Assembly: GCF_001482385.1 (NCBI RefSeq)
Contig: NZ_CP013611.1
Coordinates: 2,666,001 to 2,730,000, forward strand
Source of the DNA: Pseudoalteromonas rubra
GTDB lineage: Bacteria; Pseudomonadota; Gammaproteobacteria; Enterobacterales; Alteromonadaceae
DNA length: 64,000 nt
Reading direction: 5' to 3'
The notes under the pieces are model-generated. The model was not told the origin of the DNA and did not search any database. It saw only the letters and a program-made list of their open reading frames with translations. Of the stretch, positions 1 to 9,078 are shown piece after piece. The position numbers and the translations under genes are program-made. Positions within the stretch are counted from its first letter, which is position 1. Each line of letters begins with the position of its first letter.

Positions 1-16
1 ATACCAAATGCGACAA

Positions 17-46
17 AAAGCCCCACCAGACAGGGCTTTCGTTTTC
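17..46 (+). terminator. Rho-independent terminator of a gene left of the window
   Basis: A 7-bp perfect stem (AAAGCCC/GGGCTTT) with a 9-base loop is followed by CGTTTTC. The orientation suits a plus-strand gene ending before the window. No gene is visible for it here. Confidence 0.6.
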
Positions 47-104
47 TATTTGCCAATAACATAGTACTCCTTTGGGATAGGTATTTAAGTGGCTGTATTA
101 AATT

Positions 105-141
105 AAAAAACGTCAGGCTATGCGCTAGGCATGGCCTGACG
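105..141 (-). terminator. Rho-independent terminator of rsgA
   Basis: Read on the minus strand, an 8-bp perfect stem (CGTCAGGC/GCCTGACG, 134-141 with 111-118) is followed by six T residues (110-105). It lies directly after the stop codon of the RsgA gene. Confidence 0.8.
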
Positions 142-147
142 CACGTA

Positions 148-1188
148 CTAAGACGCTTTAAATCGCTCCCTGTCTTTCACTATCTGCTTAACCAGTTTGC
201 CAAACGATTTTTCTTTGGCACGCCTTTGCGCCATGGTGGAAGTATTAAAGGCATTTTCTCGGTTCAACTTAAGGTAGTTATTCAACCGCCTTTGACTCAG
301 CTCGCCGGATTCAATCGCGCGATGTACTGCACATCCGGGCTCCTGATCGTGCTGACAATCGTTAAACCGGCATAGCTCACTAAGCAGTTCTATATCAGCA
401 AATGCCGAGCTGATCCCCGTATCGCAACCACCCAGTTGCAACTCCCGCATCCCCGGCGTATCGAGCAACAAAGCACCTGATGGCAAGGTAACCAACTCCC
501 GGTGCGTGGTTGTGTGTCGTCCTTTACCATCGTCCTCACGGATCCTGCCAGTTTGCTGATGGTGTGCCTTCATCAACGTATTTGTCAACGTTGACTTACC
601 GACGCCCGATGACCCCAGCAATACGACTGTCTGGCCTTTGGTGAGCCAGGGAGACAAACGTTCAGCACAGTCGGACGCTTGCGTGTTTAGTGCCAGCACA
701 TCCAGGCTGGGGTCAAGCTCGCGCACCATAGTGAGTGCCTGATCCGTATGGTCAACCTGATCGGCCTTAGTCAGCAGAATGACGGCTTGTACGTCCGAAC
801 TGTGCACCAGTGCCAGGTAGCGTTCCAGTCGGTTCAGATTAAAACCTTCATTTAGTGAACACAAAATAAAGGCAGTATCGACATTTGCCGAGATTAACTG
901 CCACTCCCGCTGTGTCCCTGGCGCCTTACGTTTGAAACAACTTTGCCGCTCCAGCAAGCGGATATATCGTTGCTGATTGTCCAGCAGTATCCAGTCGCCA
1001 GCGGCGAGTGTATCCATGGCAGGTGTTACTGGCAGAGAAAAGCTCCCTGTGTCGCTTTGCACTGAAATACAGCTTCGATGTACCGAGGCTACACGCACAG
1101 GACAGACATTACTCCACTCTTCAAGTGAAAGCTGTTGTTGAAAAAAGGGTGTCCAGCCTAAGCTGGAGAGTAACTGAAAGTTGGTCAT
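148..1188 (-). CDS. rsgA: Small ribosomal subunit biogenesis GTPase RsgA (YjeQ/EngC type)
   Basis: A circularly permuted GTPase that assists late 30S subunit maturation in the cytoplasm. The 346-aa product has the family order: an OB-fold-like N-terminus (about residues 30-100), the GTPase core with G1 motif GSSGVGKST near residue 195 and G3 motif DTPGMRE near residue 245, then a C-terminal zinc knuckle with the pattern FNDCQHDQEPGC. The ATG at 1186-1188 is preceded by AAGGGG at good distance, so the start is well supported. A hairpin terminator follows the stop. The family is known from E. coli YjeQ and B. subtilis YloQ. Gammaproteobacteria often carry a second, diverged copy, and I cannot tell from this window whether this is the main copy or the paralogue. 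Confidence 0.9.
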   Translation of the reverse strand: MTNFQLLSSLGWTPFFQQQLSLEEWSNVCPVRVASVHRSCISVQSDTGSFSLPVTPAMDTLAAGDWILLDNQQRYIRLLERQSCFKRKAPGTQREWQLISANVDTAFILCSLNEGFNLNRLERYLALVHSSDVQAVILLTKADQVDHTDQALTMVRELDPSLDVLALNTQASDCAERLSPWLTKGQTVVLLGSSGVGKSTLTNTLMKAHHQQTGRIREDDGKGRHTTTHRELVTLPSGALLLDTPGMRELQLGGCDTGISSAFADIELLSELCRFNDCQHDQEPGCAVHRAIESGELSQRRLNNYLKLNRENAFNTSTMAQRRAKEKSFGKLVKQIVKDRERFKAS

Positions 1189-1224
1189 GACGACCCCTTA
1201 ACAATGATGTTAATACTTGAGAAA

Positions 1225-1252
1225 GGGGCTGAGTGCCCCGGTAGATACCGGG
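1225..1252 (-). terminator. Tandem overlapping hairpins between the response regulator gene and rsgA
   Basis: GGGGC/GCCCC (1225-1239) and CCCGG/CCGGG (1237-1252) share three bases and so cannot both form fully. Read on the minus strand, the second stem is followed by TTTCTC, which would suit a weak terminator for the response regulator gene. A leader role for rsgA is also possible. The 1189-1420 gap holds nothing else I recognise. Confidence 0.35.
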
Positions 1253-1420
1253 CGAAAAGAAGTGCTGGCTAGACTAAATTTAGTTAGTTGAGGTCAGTCT
1301 GCCCGGTCGGTTTGGTTACTATCATCATTGTCCTCCTGGGTGTTTTTCCGTCAATTCCGACTTCATCATATCGGATCGACACACAGAGTCAATGTCTCCC
1401 TGAGGGGCGTTGAAAGGGTA

Positions 1421-2320
1421 TCATACCCCAACAATCAATATCTTACCTTGCGCCATCCCCTCTCGCTCACAGCTTAAATCAATTCGACTATCGAGTGGAT
1501 ACTGGTATAAGCGCTCCAGTTTGGGGTGGGTTTTAGTGAGGAAAGAGCAGCTTCTGACAAACAAACTCATTTTGCTTTGTTTATCGACGAATGCATACGC
1601 CGTTTTGGCCAACGCCTCTTTGCACGCCGCCATAATTTGGGGATTCACTTGATTTAAATGAATGGCTTTGTGTGCCTCTTCTTGTGGGATCACTTGCAGG
1701 CTGCTGGCCAACACACACGCCGCATAGATATCTAACACCCCAATCACCCGAGGTTTCTGACTGCCCCGCTCAGCATAGACCACCATCATACACGGCACTT
1801 TGCTTTCATCCAGTTGCTGCGCTTTGATGGGTTTTAACACAAGTGAGTTACTGATGTTTTTTTGCATCAACCGCTCAAGTAAATCGGTTTTCGGCAAAGC
1901 CAGCTCCTCTCTGAGGGGAACAGCTTCATCCTCCACAATCACTTCATTGGCTTCCTGCTCCAGCACCAGAGGCATAATGGCGCTACGCAGGGCATCATCA
2001 CTGAAAGGTTTAGACAGGAAAAAAGCACAACCCAACGAGGTCGCATAATCAATCTGCGCCGTATCATCGACAGTGGAGATCATCGCCACGGGGAGCTCAG
2101 GGTGGCTGACACGCACTAGCTCAAGCAACTCAATACCGGTTTTATCCGGCATGTGCCAGTCGGTCAATATAATTTGGGGCTGCCAGCTGGTGATCTGTGC
2201 CAACGCATCATCGACACGGCTGGCACACTTCAAAAACAGCTTGCGATACTCAAACTGTTGCAAGGCCCGCCGGATGATCTCACAGGTCGCATGGCTGTCG
2301 TCAACGATCAGAATTTTCAC
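1421..2320 (-). CDS. Response regulator with an unusual C-terminal domain
   Basis: The N-terminal ~120 residues are a receiver domain: an acidic pair follows MKILIV near residues 7-8, the phospho-acceptor Asp sits in ILTDWHMPD near residue 55, and the conserved Lys is in FLSKPF near residue 104. The C-terminal half (about 150-299) is not a recognisable DNA-binding domain. It has a hydrophobic alpha/beta pattern with a central VIGVLDIYAAC segment, which loosely recalls CheX/CheC-type phosphatase folds; that likeness is only inference. No HTH, HD-GYP or GGDEF motif is visible. The gene stands alone on the minus strand. A large histidine kinase without a receiver lies 1 kb away in divergent orientation and could be a partner, but nothing in the sequence proves it. 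Confidence 0.75.
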   Translation of the reverse strand: MKILIVDDSHATCEIIRRALQQFEYRKLFLKCASRVDDALAQITSWQPQIILTDWHMPDKTGIELLELVRVSHPELPVAMISTVDDTAQIDYATSLGCAFFLSKPFSDDALRSAIMPLVLEQEANEVIVEDEAVPLREELALPKTDLLERLMQKNISNSLVLKPIKAQQLDESKVPCMMVVYAERGSQKPRVIGVLDIYAACVLASSLQVIPQEEAHKAIHLNQVNPQIMAACKEALAKTAYAFVDKQSKMSLFVRSCSFLTKTHPKLERLYQYPLDSRIDLSCEREGMAQGKILIVGV

Positions 2321-2419
2321 TCTTTAGCCTAACGCAATTATTCTTCTTCAGTATAGGCAGAATTTTGAACGAAAACTAAACTTATCTTATTGATAAACAA
2401 AAGCGGCGTATCTCAGCTT

Positions 2420-3190
2420 ATGGTTCCTCTCGAAGTTTACCAATACGTAGCACTGAATGTAGGGCTTTTGATCCTGGCGGCCTGGTTCTATATTTTGTTG
2501 TTGATTTTAAGAGAGTTTCGTCATTTTGCCGGGGCTTTTTTGAACCACAAACAAGGGGCACCAGCCAATGATGAACTACTTGCACAGTGCCGTGAAGCCG
2601 TGGCTCGTGCGAGTCAGTTTTCTCAGCAACATAACCAGACCATCTCTGAGCTTTTGCAGGTGCAAATGACGCTGGAAAATCAGTTGTCGCAGATCCGCGC
2701 ATCCACCGCGGATCACATCACCAAAGAAGAGCAAGGCTCCATCAATGAGTTAAATAAAAAGCTGATCCGCTCTCATAAGCTTATTAAACGCCTCAAAGGC
2801 GAGCTCGACAACAGTGACAAAAAACTCCAGCACGTCAGCTCCAAACTGGAACATCAATTCCAGTCTACCGATACCTTGCGCCAGGCGAACACGCAATTAC
2901 AAGAGGAGCTGGAACAACTGAAGCAAAACAAAACCAGTACCTCCGCCAATACCATGAGCGATCAGCAAACTCAAACATTGCTCAACCAGTACAAACGTCA
3001 GATAGAGGAGCAGAATCAGTTGATAGATCAACTCTCCGTAGACCATGAAGGAGATGACAGCAGTGCAGAGGTGACTGCCCTGAAAACGGAGCTTGAACAA
3101 ACCCGGCAAAAACTGAAGCACCTGAGTAAAGAGAAAAATTTTGTGGAAAGTCGTTACCTTGAAGCCATTAAGCAGACTAAACCTGAATAA
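2420..3190 (+). CDS. Membrane-anchored coiled-coil protein, unknown function
   Basis: I do not recognise the family. The protein has one N-terminal hydrophobic segment (about residues 9-32 from the ATG at 2420), then a long hydrophilic Gln/Glu/Lys-rich stretch with heptad-like leucines, typical of a coiled coil, to the C-terminus. The layout suggests one membrane anchor and a cytoplasmic rod. The open frame runs up to a TTG at 2390, but the ATG at 2420 places the hydrophobic segment at the start, so I prefer it. Neither start has a convincing ribosome-binding site. It lies 84 bp before the sensor kinase start on the same strand, so the two may be cotranscribed. Confidence 0.6.
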   Translation: MVPLEVYQYVALNVGLLILAAWFYILLLILREFRHFAGAFLNHKQGAPANDELLAQCREAVARASQFSQQHNQTISELLQVQMTLENQLSQIRASTADHITKEEQGSINELNKKLIRSHKLIKRLKGELDNSDKKLQHVSSKLEHQFQSTDTLRQANTQLQEELEQLKQNKTSTSANTMSDQQTQTLLNQYKRQIEEQNQLIDQLSVDHEGDDSSAEVTALKTELEQTRQKLKHLSKEKNFVESRYLEAIKQTKPE

Positions 3191-3274
3191 CGACTCTCCA
3201 GTCATGGCAGGTCATCTATACTGGTTATGGATGTATTGGTATCACCTCAACGCACTGATACCGGAGGGTTGACA

Positions 3275-6200
3275 GTGACTACATTAAGGCGTGTATGGCC
3301 TGCAATTCTGATTACTTTATTGTTATATACTGACCTGATTGCCAGTCAGAGTTGGGCCGCTGCTCCAATTTCTCAGGGAAATATAGAGCAAACACAAACA
3401 ACTAGGGTAAACACACCGTTTTTCGACACCGGTGAACTGATTTTTCAGACCATAGGTGACAATGAGCAAATCCCCAAAGGGGTGGTCACCGCGCTGGCTC
3501 AGGACCGGGATGGATTTATCTGGATCGGTACCCAGTTTGGCCTTATCCGTCACGATGGCTACCGGTTTGTGCCTTTTCAACATGACCCGCGAGACCAGAC
3601 GAGTCTGTCTGGCAATTTTGTACGTACGTTATGGACCGCTCAGGACGGACGGATCTGGGTCGGCACCTTCTCTGATGGCGTGTCTGTTTATGATCCCAAA
3701 AGTGGCCAATTCAGTCGCTTTGCACATCACCGCTGGGCAACAAATAGCCTGCCTCACAGCACAGTGCGTTCACTGACAGGCGATAATCAGGGTAATGTGT
3801 ATGTTGCCACAGACAACGGGCTGGCGCATATCCAGACACAAACAGGCCAGGTAACGCGGCTGCGTGTTGAGGGCTGTGATATACCACTGCAACAACCCAG
3901 GCTCCGCTCAATCTTACTGACAGACACAAATACCATGTGGCTGGGCAGCAAAAGTGGTTTGTGCCACATCACCTTACCTGCTTTACGGGCAACTCAGAAT
4001 GTCGACTGGCAGCAACCACTGGCTGGTAAAACGCTGCCAGCCTTTAATCGTCAGAACGTATTTCGACTGTTCCAGGCGACGGATCGATCCATCTGGATTG
4101 GCACCACAGATCATGGCGCGGCCTTTTTCATACCCGGCTCTGATCAGGTCGGGCGGATCACGCATCGCCCGGATGATCCCTCCAGCCTCAGTTATCACTG
4201 GGTCAACGGCATTGCACAACCCAATGACCAGGAGATCTGGCTGAGCACGTCCGGCGGCGGCATCACCGTGGTGGATGCCACAACCGGCGCGGTAAAGCGC
4301 CATATTCGTCATGATCCCCTGAACCCCCACAGCATTAACCTTGATTCTATGGGTGCCCTGCTCGTTGACGCGTCCGGACTTATCTGGGCAGGCACTTGGG
4401 GCAACGGACTCAATCGCCACAATCCCCACAATGGCGCGTTCAGAACCTTTGTCCGACGACTCACCTACCCACATTCGCTAAGCCATGTCGATGTCCGCAG
4501 TTTTGCCGAGCTCAGTAATGGCATGATATGGGTTGGCAATGCGCAAACGGGGATCGACATCATAGATCCGCAGATCGGCATGGTGGCCGGCCACCGCCCC
4601 GATCCATCGGATCCAACCAAACTCGCCGATGGCTATGTCCGGACGATCCGCCAAACCTTTGATGGCAATATCTGGGTCGGATCGGCAAACACCGGGTTAT
4701 ACCATTTTGATCCTGATACCCAGCATTTCACGCGCTTCAGCAAAGCAGATGGCCTGCCCGGCGATCAGGTTTTCACCTTGCAAGAAACACCTGGCGGCCA
4801 ATTGTGGGTTGGCACTGACGAGGGGCTGGCCCTCATGAACATTAATACACACCAGATCCAGACCTTAAATCACTTCACTGATCACACCATTTTGCCGGGA
4901 AAATCTGTGCTGAGTATGACCTATGCGGCCCCCAATTACCTGTGGGTAGGAACCCGCAATGGCCTGTTTGTGCTCGACTTAGACGCGCACAGTGTCACCG
5001 AGATCAGTGCCCAGGCCGGTACCACTGAGACCTTGTCAGACAATTATATCAATAGCCTGCTGATTGATAGTAAGGGACACCTACTGGTCGCCACGCCCCA
5101 CGGCCTTTATAAGCTGGTTCACTTTGACGGCCACCACGCCCAGTTCGAATCGCTGGATCAATTAGTGGGCAGACCAACCGGCACCGCGGGTAACCTGCTG
5201 GAAGATGATCAGGGACGTCTCTGGAACGGCTATGGCTGGATAGACCCCGTGCATCGCCGCTTTGCAGACTTAAGCGTCGCCGATGACTGGGATACCGGAA
5301 CCATATGGACTGGCTCCTACATTAAGCTGCGTAATGGCACTTTACTGTTCGGCGGTACGAAAGGGATCCTCTTGTTACGTCCTGAACTTTGGGCCTCCTG
5401 GGACTATCACCCTCCCCTGGTGATCAGTGAACTGGCGATCAATAATTACCCCGTAACCAACACAAACCAGCTGACCCTGCAACCTAATACCCACAGCTTT
5501 TCCGTCGAGTTTGCAGCACTGGACTATACGGCACCACACAGCAATCGCTATGCCTATCAGCTCATAGGTTATGACGACGACTGGATCCAGGTGGATGCCA
5601 GCAAGCGCCATATCACCTATTCACAATTACCACCTGGCGACTACCAGCTCAGGATTAAAGGGAGCAACCGCAAAGGTCAATGGAGCCAGCATCAGCTCAC
5701 TCTGGCGATTACTCAGTTACCAGCCTGGTATGAGACCTGGTGGTTTCGCCTGGGGCTACTGTTGCTGATCACCATTTTGTTATACCGGGCGTATCTATGG
5801 CGGATAAGAGAGCTTAAGCAGCAACAAGTTGTGCTGGATAACCTGGTTCAGTCCCGCACTGAAAATATCACCATGCTGGGCACCATAGGCAAAGACATCA
5901 CCTCCACTTTAGATCTCTCGTCGGTGCTGGAACGTGTCTATAAACATGTCAACGAGTTGATGGGCGCAGACGTTTTTGTAGTCGGCATCCTGGACACCGA
6001 AAATCAGCGCATATCCTGTCGACTGGCGATTGAAAAAGGCCAAAAGCTACCCGAATTTGAATATACTTTGTCCGACACTCAGCGCCCCGCTGTCTGGTGC
6101 GTCACCCATCAAAAAGAGCTCAGGGTCAATCAGATCAGCGAACTGACGCAGTTTGTTAACCACATTGCAGCGCCGGTCAGCGGCGCAGAGAGTCAGTCGC

Positions 6201-7186
6201 TGGTTTACCTGCCACTGATTATTGATACCCGGATCATTGGCTGCCTGACCGTGCAGAGCTTTCAGCCACATGCTTTCAGCGACAACGATGTGCAAATGTT
6301 GCGCACAATAGCTAACTACACCGCCATTGCCCTAGCAAACGCCGACGCTGTAGCCCAGCTTGAGAGTACCTTTAACCAATTACAAACAGCCCACGAAGAC
6401 CTCAAAGTTACTCAGCAACAACTGGTACAACAGGAAAAAATGGCGGGACTGGGCCGCCTGGTCTCCGGTGTTGCCCATGAAATTAATACGCCGCTTGGGA
6501 TTGGCATTACGGCTGGTTCTTATGCGAGTAAAGCACTGGCAGAATGCGAGCAAAAACTGGCTGACGCACGACTTAGCAAGGACAATCTGGAGCAATTTTT
6601 TGCCACACTAAAAGAAAGCCTGCAATTGCTGGAATCGAACCTAAATCGAGCAGCACAGCTGGTGAAAAACTTTAAGCAAGTGGCTGTGGACCAGTCCATA
6701 GAAGAGCTCAGTACCATAAACCTGCCGGATTATCTCAGCGATGTGCTGACCAGTTTGCACCCCAAATGGAAGCACTCTCAGGTCACGGTAAAAACCGATT
6801 TTCCGGCAGAGGCCCGCTTGTCCACATACCCGGGGGCCATTGCCCAGATCCTCACAAACCTGGTCGACAACGCCATTAAACATGGATTCGATGATGGAAA
6901 ACAGCCCGGTACTCTCTGCATTACGGTTAACAGCCAATCGCAGCAGCTCACCTGGACGGTATCTGATGATGGCACCGGCATGAGCGAAGAAACGCGGGAT
7001 AAAGTCTTTGAGCCATTTTACACCACCCGACGCAGCAGCGGCGGGACCGGGCTGGGGATGCACATTGTCTTTAATATCGTGACTCAAAAGCTCAAAGGCA
7101 CCATAGAATGCCAAAGCGAAGTCGGACAGGGGTGTCGTTACACCATAGTGCTCCCAATTCAGTCGGCCGACACCAATGCAGACTAA
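3275..7186 (+). CDS. Periplasmic propeller sensor histidine kinase (Reg_prop/Y_Y_Y/GAF/HisKA/HATPase)
   Basis: A large membrane sensor kinase of the HTCS-like propeller class. After an N-terminal signal segment come many repeated blade motifs of the type DRDGFIWIGT and GQLWVGTDEGL (to about residue 730), a Y_Y_Y domain, one membrane helix (nt ~5735-5805), and a cytoplasmic GAF-like domain. The kinase core has H-box VAHEINTPLG, N-box LVDNAIKHG, G1 DDGTGMS and G2 GGTGLGMH. Unlike many propeller sensors it ends after the ATPase domain, with no receiver or AraC domain, so it needs a separate response regulator. The open frame begins at 3227, but the GTG at 3275 has a strong GGAGGG at the right distance and leads straight into a signal peptide, so I chose it. 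The ligand is unknown; propeller sensors of this type often respond to glycans. Confidence 0.88.
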   Translation: MTTLRRVWPAILITLLLYTDLIASQSWAAAPISQGNIEQTQTTRVNTPFFDTGELIFQTIGDNEQIPKGVVTALAQDRDGFIWIGTQFGLIRHDGYRFVPFQHDPRDQTSLSGNFVRTLWTAQDGRIWVGTFSDGVSVYDPKSGQFSRFAHHRWATNSLPHSTVRSLTGDNQGNVYVATDNGLAHIQTQTGQVTRLRVEGCDIPLQQPRLRSILLTDTNTMWLGSKSGLCHITLPALRATQNVDWQQPLAGKTLPAFNRQNVFRLFQATDRSIWIGTTDHGAAFFIPGSDQVGRITHRPDDPSSLSYHWVNGIAQPNDQEIWLSTSGGGITVVDATTGAVKRHIRHDPLNPHSINLDSMGALLVDASGLIWAGTWGNGLNRHNPHNGAFRTFVRRLTYPHSLSHVDVRSFAELSNGMIWVGNAQTGIDIIDPQIGMVAGHRPDPSDPTKLADGYVRTIRQTFDGNIWVGSANTGLYHFDPDTQHFTRFSKADGLPGDQVFTLQETPGGQLWVGTDEGLALMNINTHQIQTLNHFTDHTILPGKSVLSMTYAAPNYLWVGTRNGLFVLDLDAHSVTEISAQAGTTETLSDNYINSLLIDSKGHLLVATPHGLYKLVHFDGHHAQFESLDQLVGRPTGTAGNLLEDDQGRLWNGYGWIDPVHRRFADLSVADDWDTGTIWTGSYIKLRNGTLLFGGTKGILLLRPELWASWDYHPPLVISELAINNYPVTNTNQLTLQPNTHSFSVEFAALDYTAPHSNRYAYQLIGYDDDWIQVDASKRHITYSQLPPGDYQLRIKGSNRKGQWSQHQLTLAITQLPAWYETWWFRLGLLLLITILLYRAYLWRIRELKQQQVVLDNLVQSRTENITMLGTIGKDITSTLDLSSVLERVYKHVNELMGADVFVVGILDTENQRISCRLAIEKGQKLPEFEYTLSDTQRPAVWCVTHQKELRVNQISELTQFVNHIAAPVSGAESQSLVYLPLIIDTRIIGCLTVQSFQPHAFSDNDVQMLRTIANYTAIALANADAVAQLESTFNQLQTAHEDLKVTQQQLVQQEKMAGLGRLVSGVAHEINTPLGIGITAGSYASKALAECEQKLADARLSKDNLEQFFATLKESLQLLESNLNRAAQLVKNFKQVAVDQSIEELSTINLPDYLSDVLTSLHPKWKHSQVTVKTDFPAEARLSTYPGAIAQILTNLVDNAIKHGFDDGKQPGTLCITVNSQSQQLTWTVSDDGTGMSEETRDKVFEPFYTTRRSSGGTGLGMHIVFNIVTQKLKGTIECQSEVGQGCRYTIVLPIQSADTNAD

Positions 7187-7408
7187 CATCAGGTAGTAAC
7201 TCGCATTTTCTGAGAGCACGCTGTTAGCATTGTCAGTGCATCCGCACATGTGCTCAAGCCATGCCGTCAAGTGCCGTTCGGCACCTGATTAAAGATTGAC
7301 TTTTGATTATTGCCCGAAGGTTCTGTTCAAGGTACATTCGTACGCTAAAAGAACAAAAATCATCAACCTTCGCAAGTTGCCATACTACTCACAGGCTAGG
7401 TAAATATT
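7187..7408. other. Intergenic gap between the sensor kinase and azlC
   Basis: It holds a small perfect hairpin GTGCCG/CGGCAC (7271-7284) without a T-run, possibly a weak terminator of the kinase gene. I see no open gene and no convincing promoter. Confidence 0.3.
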
Positions 7409-8110
7409 ATGAGTTCGGAGCAAACACAGCCAGTCAGATCTATCAAACTGGCCGCATTTTTTGACATTCTTCCCCTGTCCATTGCCGTGATCCCCTGGGG
7501 GATTTTGTGTGGTTCGTTGGCCATTCAGATTGGCCTCAGTCCGTTGCAATCGCAATTAATGTCGCTGCTGGTCTTTGCCGGCGCAGCACAACTGTCTGCG
7601 TTGACGCTGACAGGTGCCAGTGGGGGTATCGCGACCATTTTGGGCAGCACTGCTGTGATCAGCTCACGCCACTTGCTCTACTCTGCAACTTTTCGCAGTC
7701 ATGCAATGGGCTTACCCTTACATCACAAAATGCTGATGGCCTTTTTGCTCACCGATGAAATGTTTGCTGTGACCGAGAATAAACGTAAAGAGCTGGGCTA
7801 CTTTCCACTCGACTATGCCTTGATCTCTGGTGCCACTTTCTATGTTATCTGGAACCTGTCCACACTGGCTGGCATTGTGGCCGGCACCAGTATTCCGGAT
7901 CTCGACAGCCTCGGACTTGAATTTGCCATTGCTGCCACCTTTATTGCCATGGTGGTGCCCAATATAAAATCATCCCCAGTGCTCGTGGCGGTGCTGGTAT
8001 CCGCCGGTTGTGCCGTGCTGTTTCACAAGTTCGAGGTGCCAAACGGCCTGTTGTTGTCTGCGCTGATCGGCATGGTGGTGGGCTATCGCTTAGACAAAGA
8101 AACCAACTAG
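7409..8110 (+). CDS. azlC: AzlC-family branched-chain amino acid exporter, large subunit
   Basis: The 233-aa hydrophobic protein has the AzlC layout: an N-terminal segment with PLSIAVIPWGILCG, several membrane helices, and the family stretch SSRHLLYS near residue 90 followed by LLTDEMFAV. AzlC pairs with the small subunit AzlD to export branched-chain or related amino acids across the inner membrane. The azlD-like gene starts 10 bp after the stop, so the pair is one operon. Substrate specificity cannot be read from the sequence. Confidence 0.87.
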   Translation: MSSEQTQPVRSIKLAAFFDILPLSIAVIPWGILCGSLAIQIGLSPLQSQLMSLLVFAGAAQLSALTLTGASGGIATILGSTAVISSRHLLYSATFRSHAMGLPLHHKMLMAFLLTDEMFAVTENKRKELGYFPLDYALISGATFYVIWNLSTLAGIVAGTSIPDLDSLGLEFAIAATFIAMVVPNIKSSPVLVAVLVSAGCAVLFHKFEVPNGLLLSALIGMVVGYRLDKETN

Positions 8111-8120
8111 GAGGCAAACC

Positions 8121-8432
8121 ATGAGTTACGATCTGATTTTATTAATGGCGCTGATCACTTTCTTTATGCGCTACGCCTTTTTTATGGAAAAGCTGCCCGT
8201 CAAACTCGACCTGAGGGTGCAACGGTTTTTAAGTTACACCGCGCCCTGTATTTTGACCGCGATGGCGGCACCAATAGTATTTGGCGAAGTGACATTCAAT
8301 ACGCATGATCTTGCCAACCCCTTTTTGCTGGGGGGAATACTGACCATCATATTAAGCCTGCTGGTGAAAAACACCCTGTTCGTTGTATTGGCGAGTATGG
8401 GCATCTTCTTCGCACTAAAAGCCCTGTTATGA
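8121..8432 (+). CDS. azlD: AzlD-family branched-chain amino acid exporter, small subunit
   Basis: The 103-aa protein has three to four hydrophobic segments. It contains the family features FFMRYAFF near the N-terminus and a Pro-containing YTAPCILTAMAAP segment. It follows azlC after 10 bp, and a clear AGGAGG just before the ATG decides the start. It is expected to form the exporter with the upstream product. Confidence 0.87.
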   Translation: MSYDLILLMALITFFMRYAFFMEKLPVKLDLRVQRFLSYTAPCILTAMAAPIVFGEVTFNTHDLANPFLLGGILTIILSLLVKNTLFVVLASMGIFFALKALL

Positions 8433-8599
8433 ATACATATAATGACTGACCTAACTATAGTGAATAGCGAATTTGGCGGTTAATGCAAGCTTCGATAGAA
8501 CATCACCCAAAAACAAAGTAGCAACATATTTGCATCAAGTGTTGAATTTAATAAATGCATACCGAATAATATTGTTTTTATAAAAGGACCAAACAAATC

Positions 8600-8920
8600 A
8601 TGAAGCTCATTTCCATTCTCACATTATCTTTATTGCTACCGCTCGCACCAGCAGCTTTCGCAGCAAAAGGCGTCGGTCAAGTTGAACGTATCTATCCAAG
8701 TGGCGGTAAAGTATTCTTCCGTCTCAAAGGCGATGAGTGTAAGCAAAGTGCCAATGCCGGCAATACCTACTGGTATTTTGAACTCGCAGACGCCACTGCG
8801 GGGGTGAACGTATCTATGTTACTGGCTGCCGCAAACACATCTAAAACGATAAAGATCGGCTACCCTTCCTGTGACCCAACAAAAAACCAAAAGATAAACT
8901 ACCTCTATCAAGACTTTTAA
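8600..8920 (+). CDS. Small secreted protein, free-standing copy of the C-terminal domain of the next gene product
   Basis: The 106-aa product has a clear signal peptide (cleavage likely after AAFA). The mature ~84-aa domain starts GVGQVERIYP, contains FRLKGDECK, a second Cys in YPSCDPTK, and ends INYLYQDF. The same order occurs at the end of the 1184-aa protein downstream (RIKGDTCK, LPTCQTDK, IIELYQDY), including two Cys positions that may form a disulfide. The function is unknown. AAAAGGA lies about 11 bases before the ATG. The 167-bp gap to azlD holds only AT-rich sequence and no clear promoter boxes. Confidence 0.8.
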   Translation: MKLISILTLSLLLPLAPAAFAAKGVGQVERIYPSGGKVFFRLKGDECKQSANAGNTYWYFELADATAGVNVSMLLAAANTSKTIKIGYPSCDPTKNQKINYLYQDF

Positions 8921-8925
8921 TTCAC

Positions 8926-8998
8926 CAAGGCATAGCACCATCTAAAAAATGAAAAACAGATGGTTTATCCCATTGCATTTTTATTGTGCTATGCCTTG
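8926..8998. repeat. Nested inverted repeat between two related secreted-protein genes
   Basis: Outer arms of 13 bp (8926-8938 and 8986-8998) match perfectly. Inner arms ACCATCT/AGATGGT (8937-8943 and 8958-8964) match perfectly as well and share two bases with the outer left arm. The transcript could fold as a long stem with an inner stem-loop. It could end transcription of the small gene, although no classical T-run follows, or act as an RNA processing site. Confidence 0.55.
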
Positions 8999-9078
8999 TA
9001 TGCCAATTGGCCCCCATAAAGAGCTTTGTTACAAGTAATTGGCTCATCTCGATCGAACTATAAAAATAAAACACGTAT

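Noticed and set aside
1200..1260. TPP-like riboswitch upstream of rsgA
   Set aside because: The CTGAG stretch and hairpins look similar at first glance, but the conserved core and the second helix sequence are absent, and no thiamine gene follows.
3983..4474. Minus-strand frame inside the sensor kinase gene
   Set aside because: It lies within the clear propeller coding region and has no supporting features.
7271..7284. GTGCCG/CGGCAC hairpin as a firm terminator of the sensor kinase gene
   Set aside because: The stem is short and lacks a T-run, so it is only mentioned as part of the gap.
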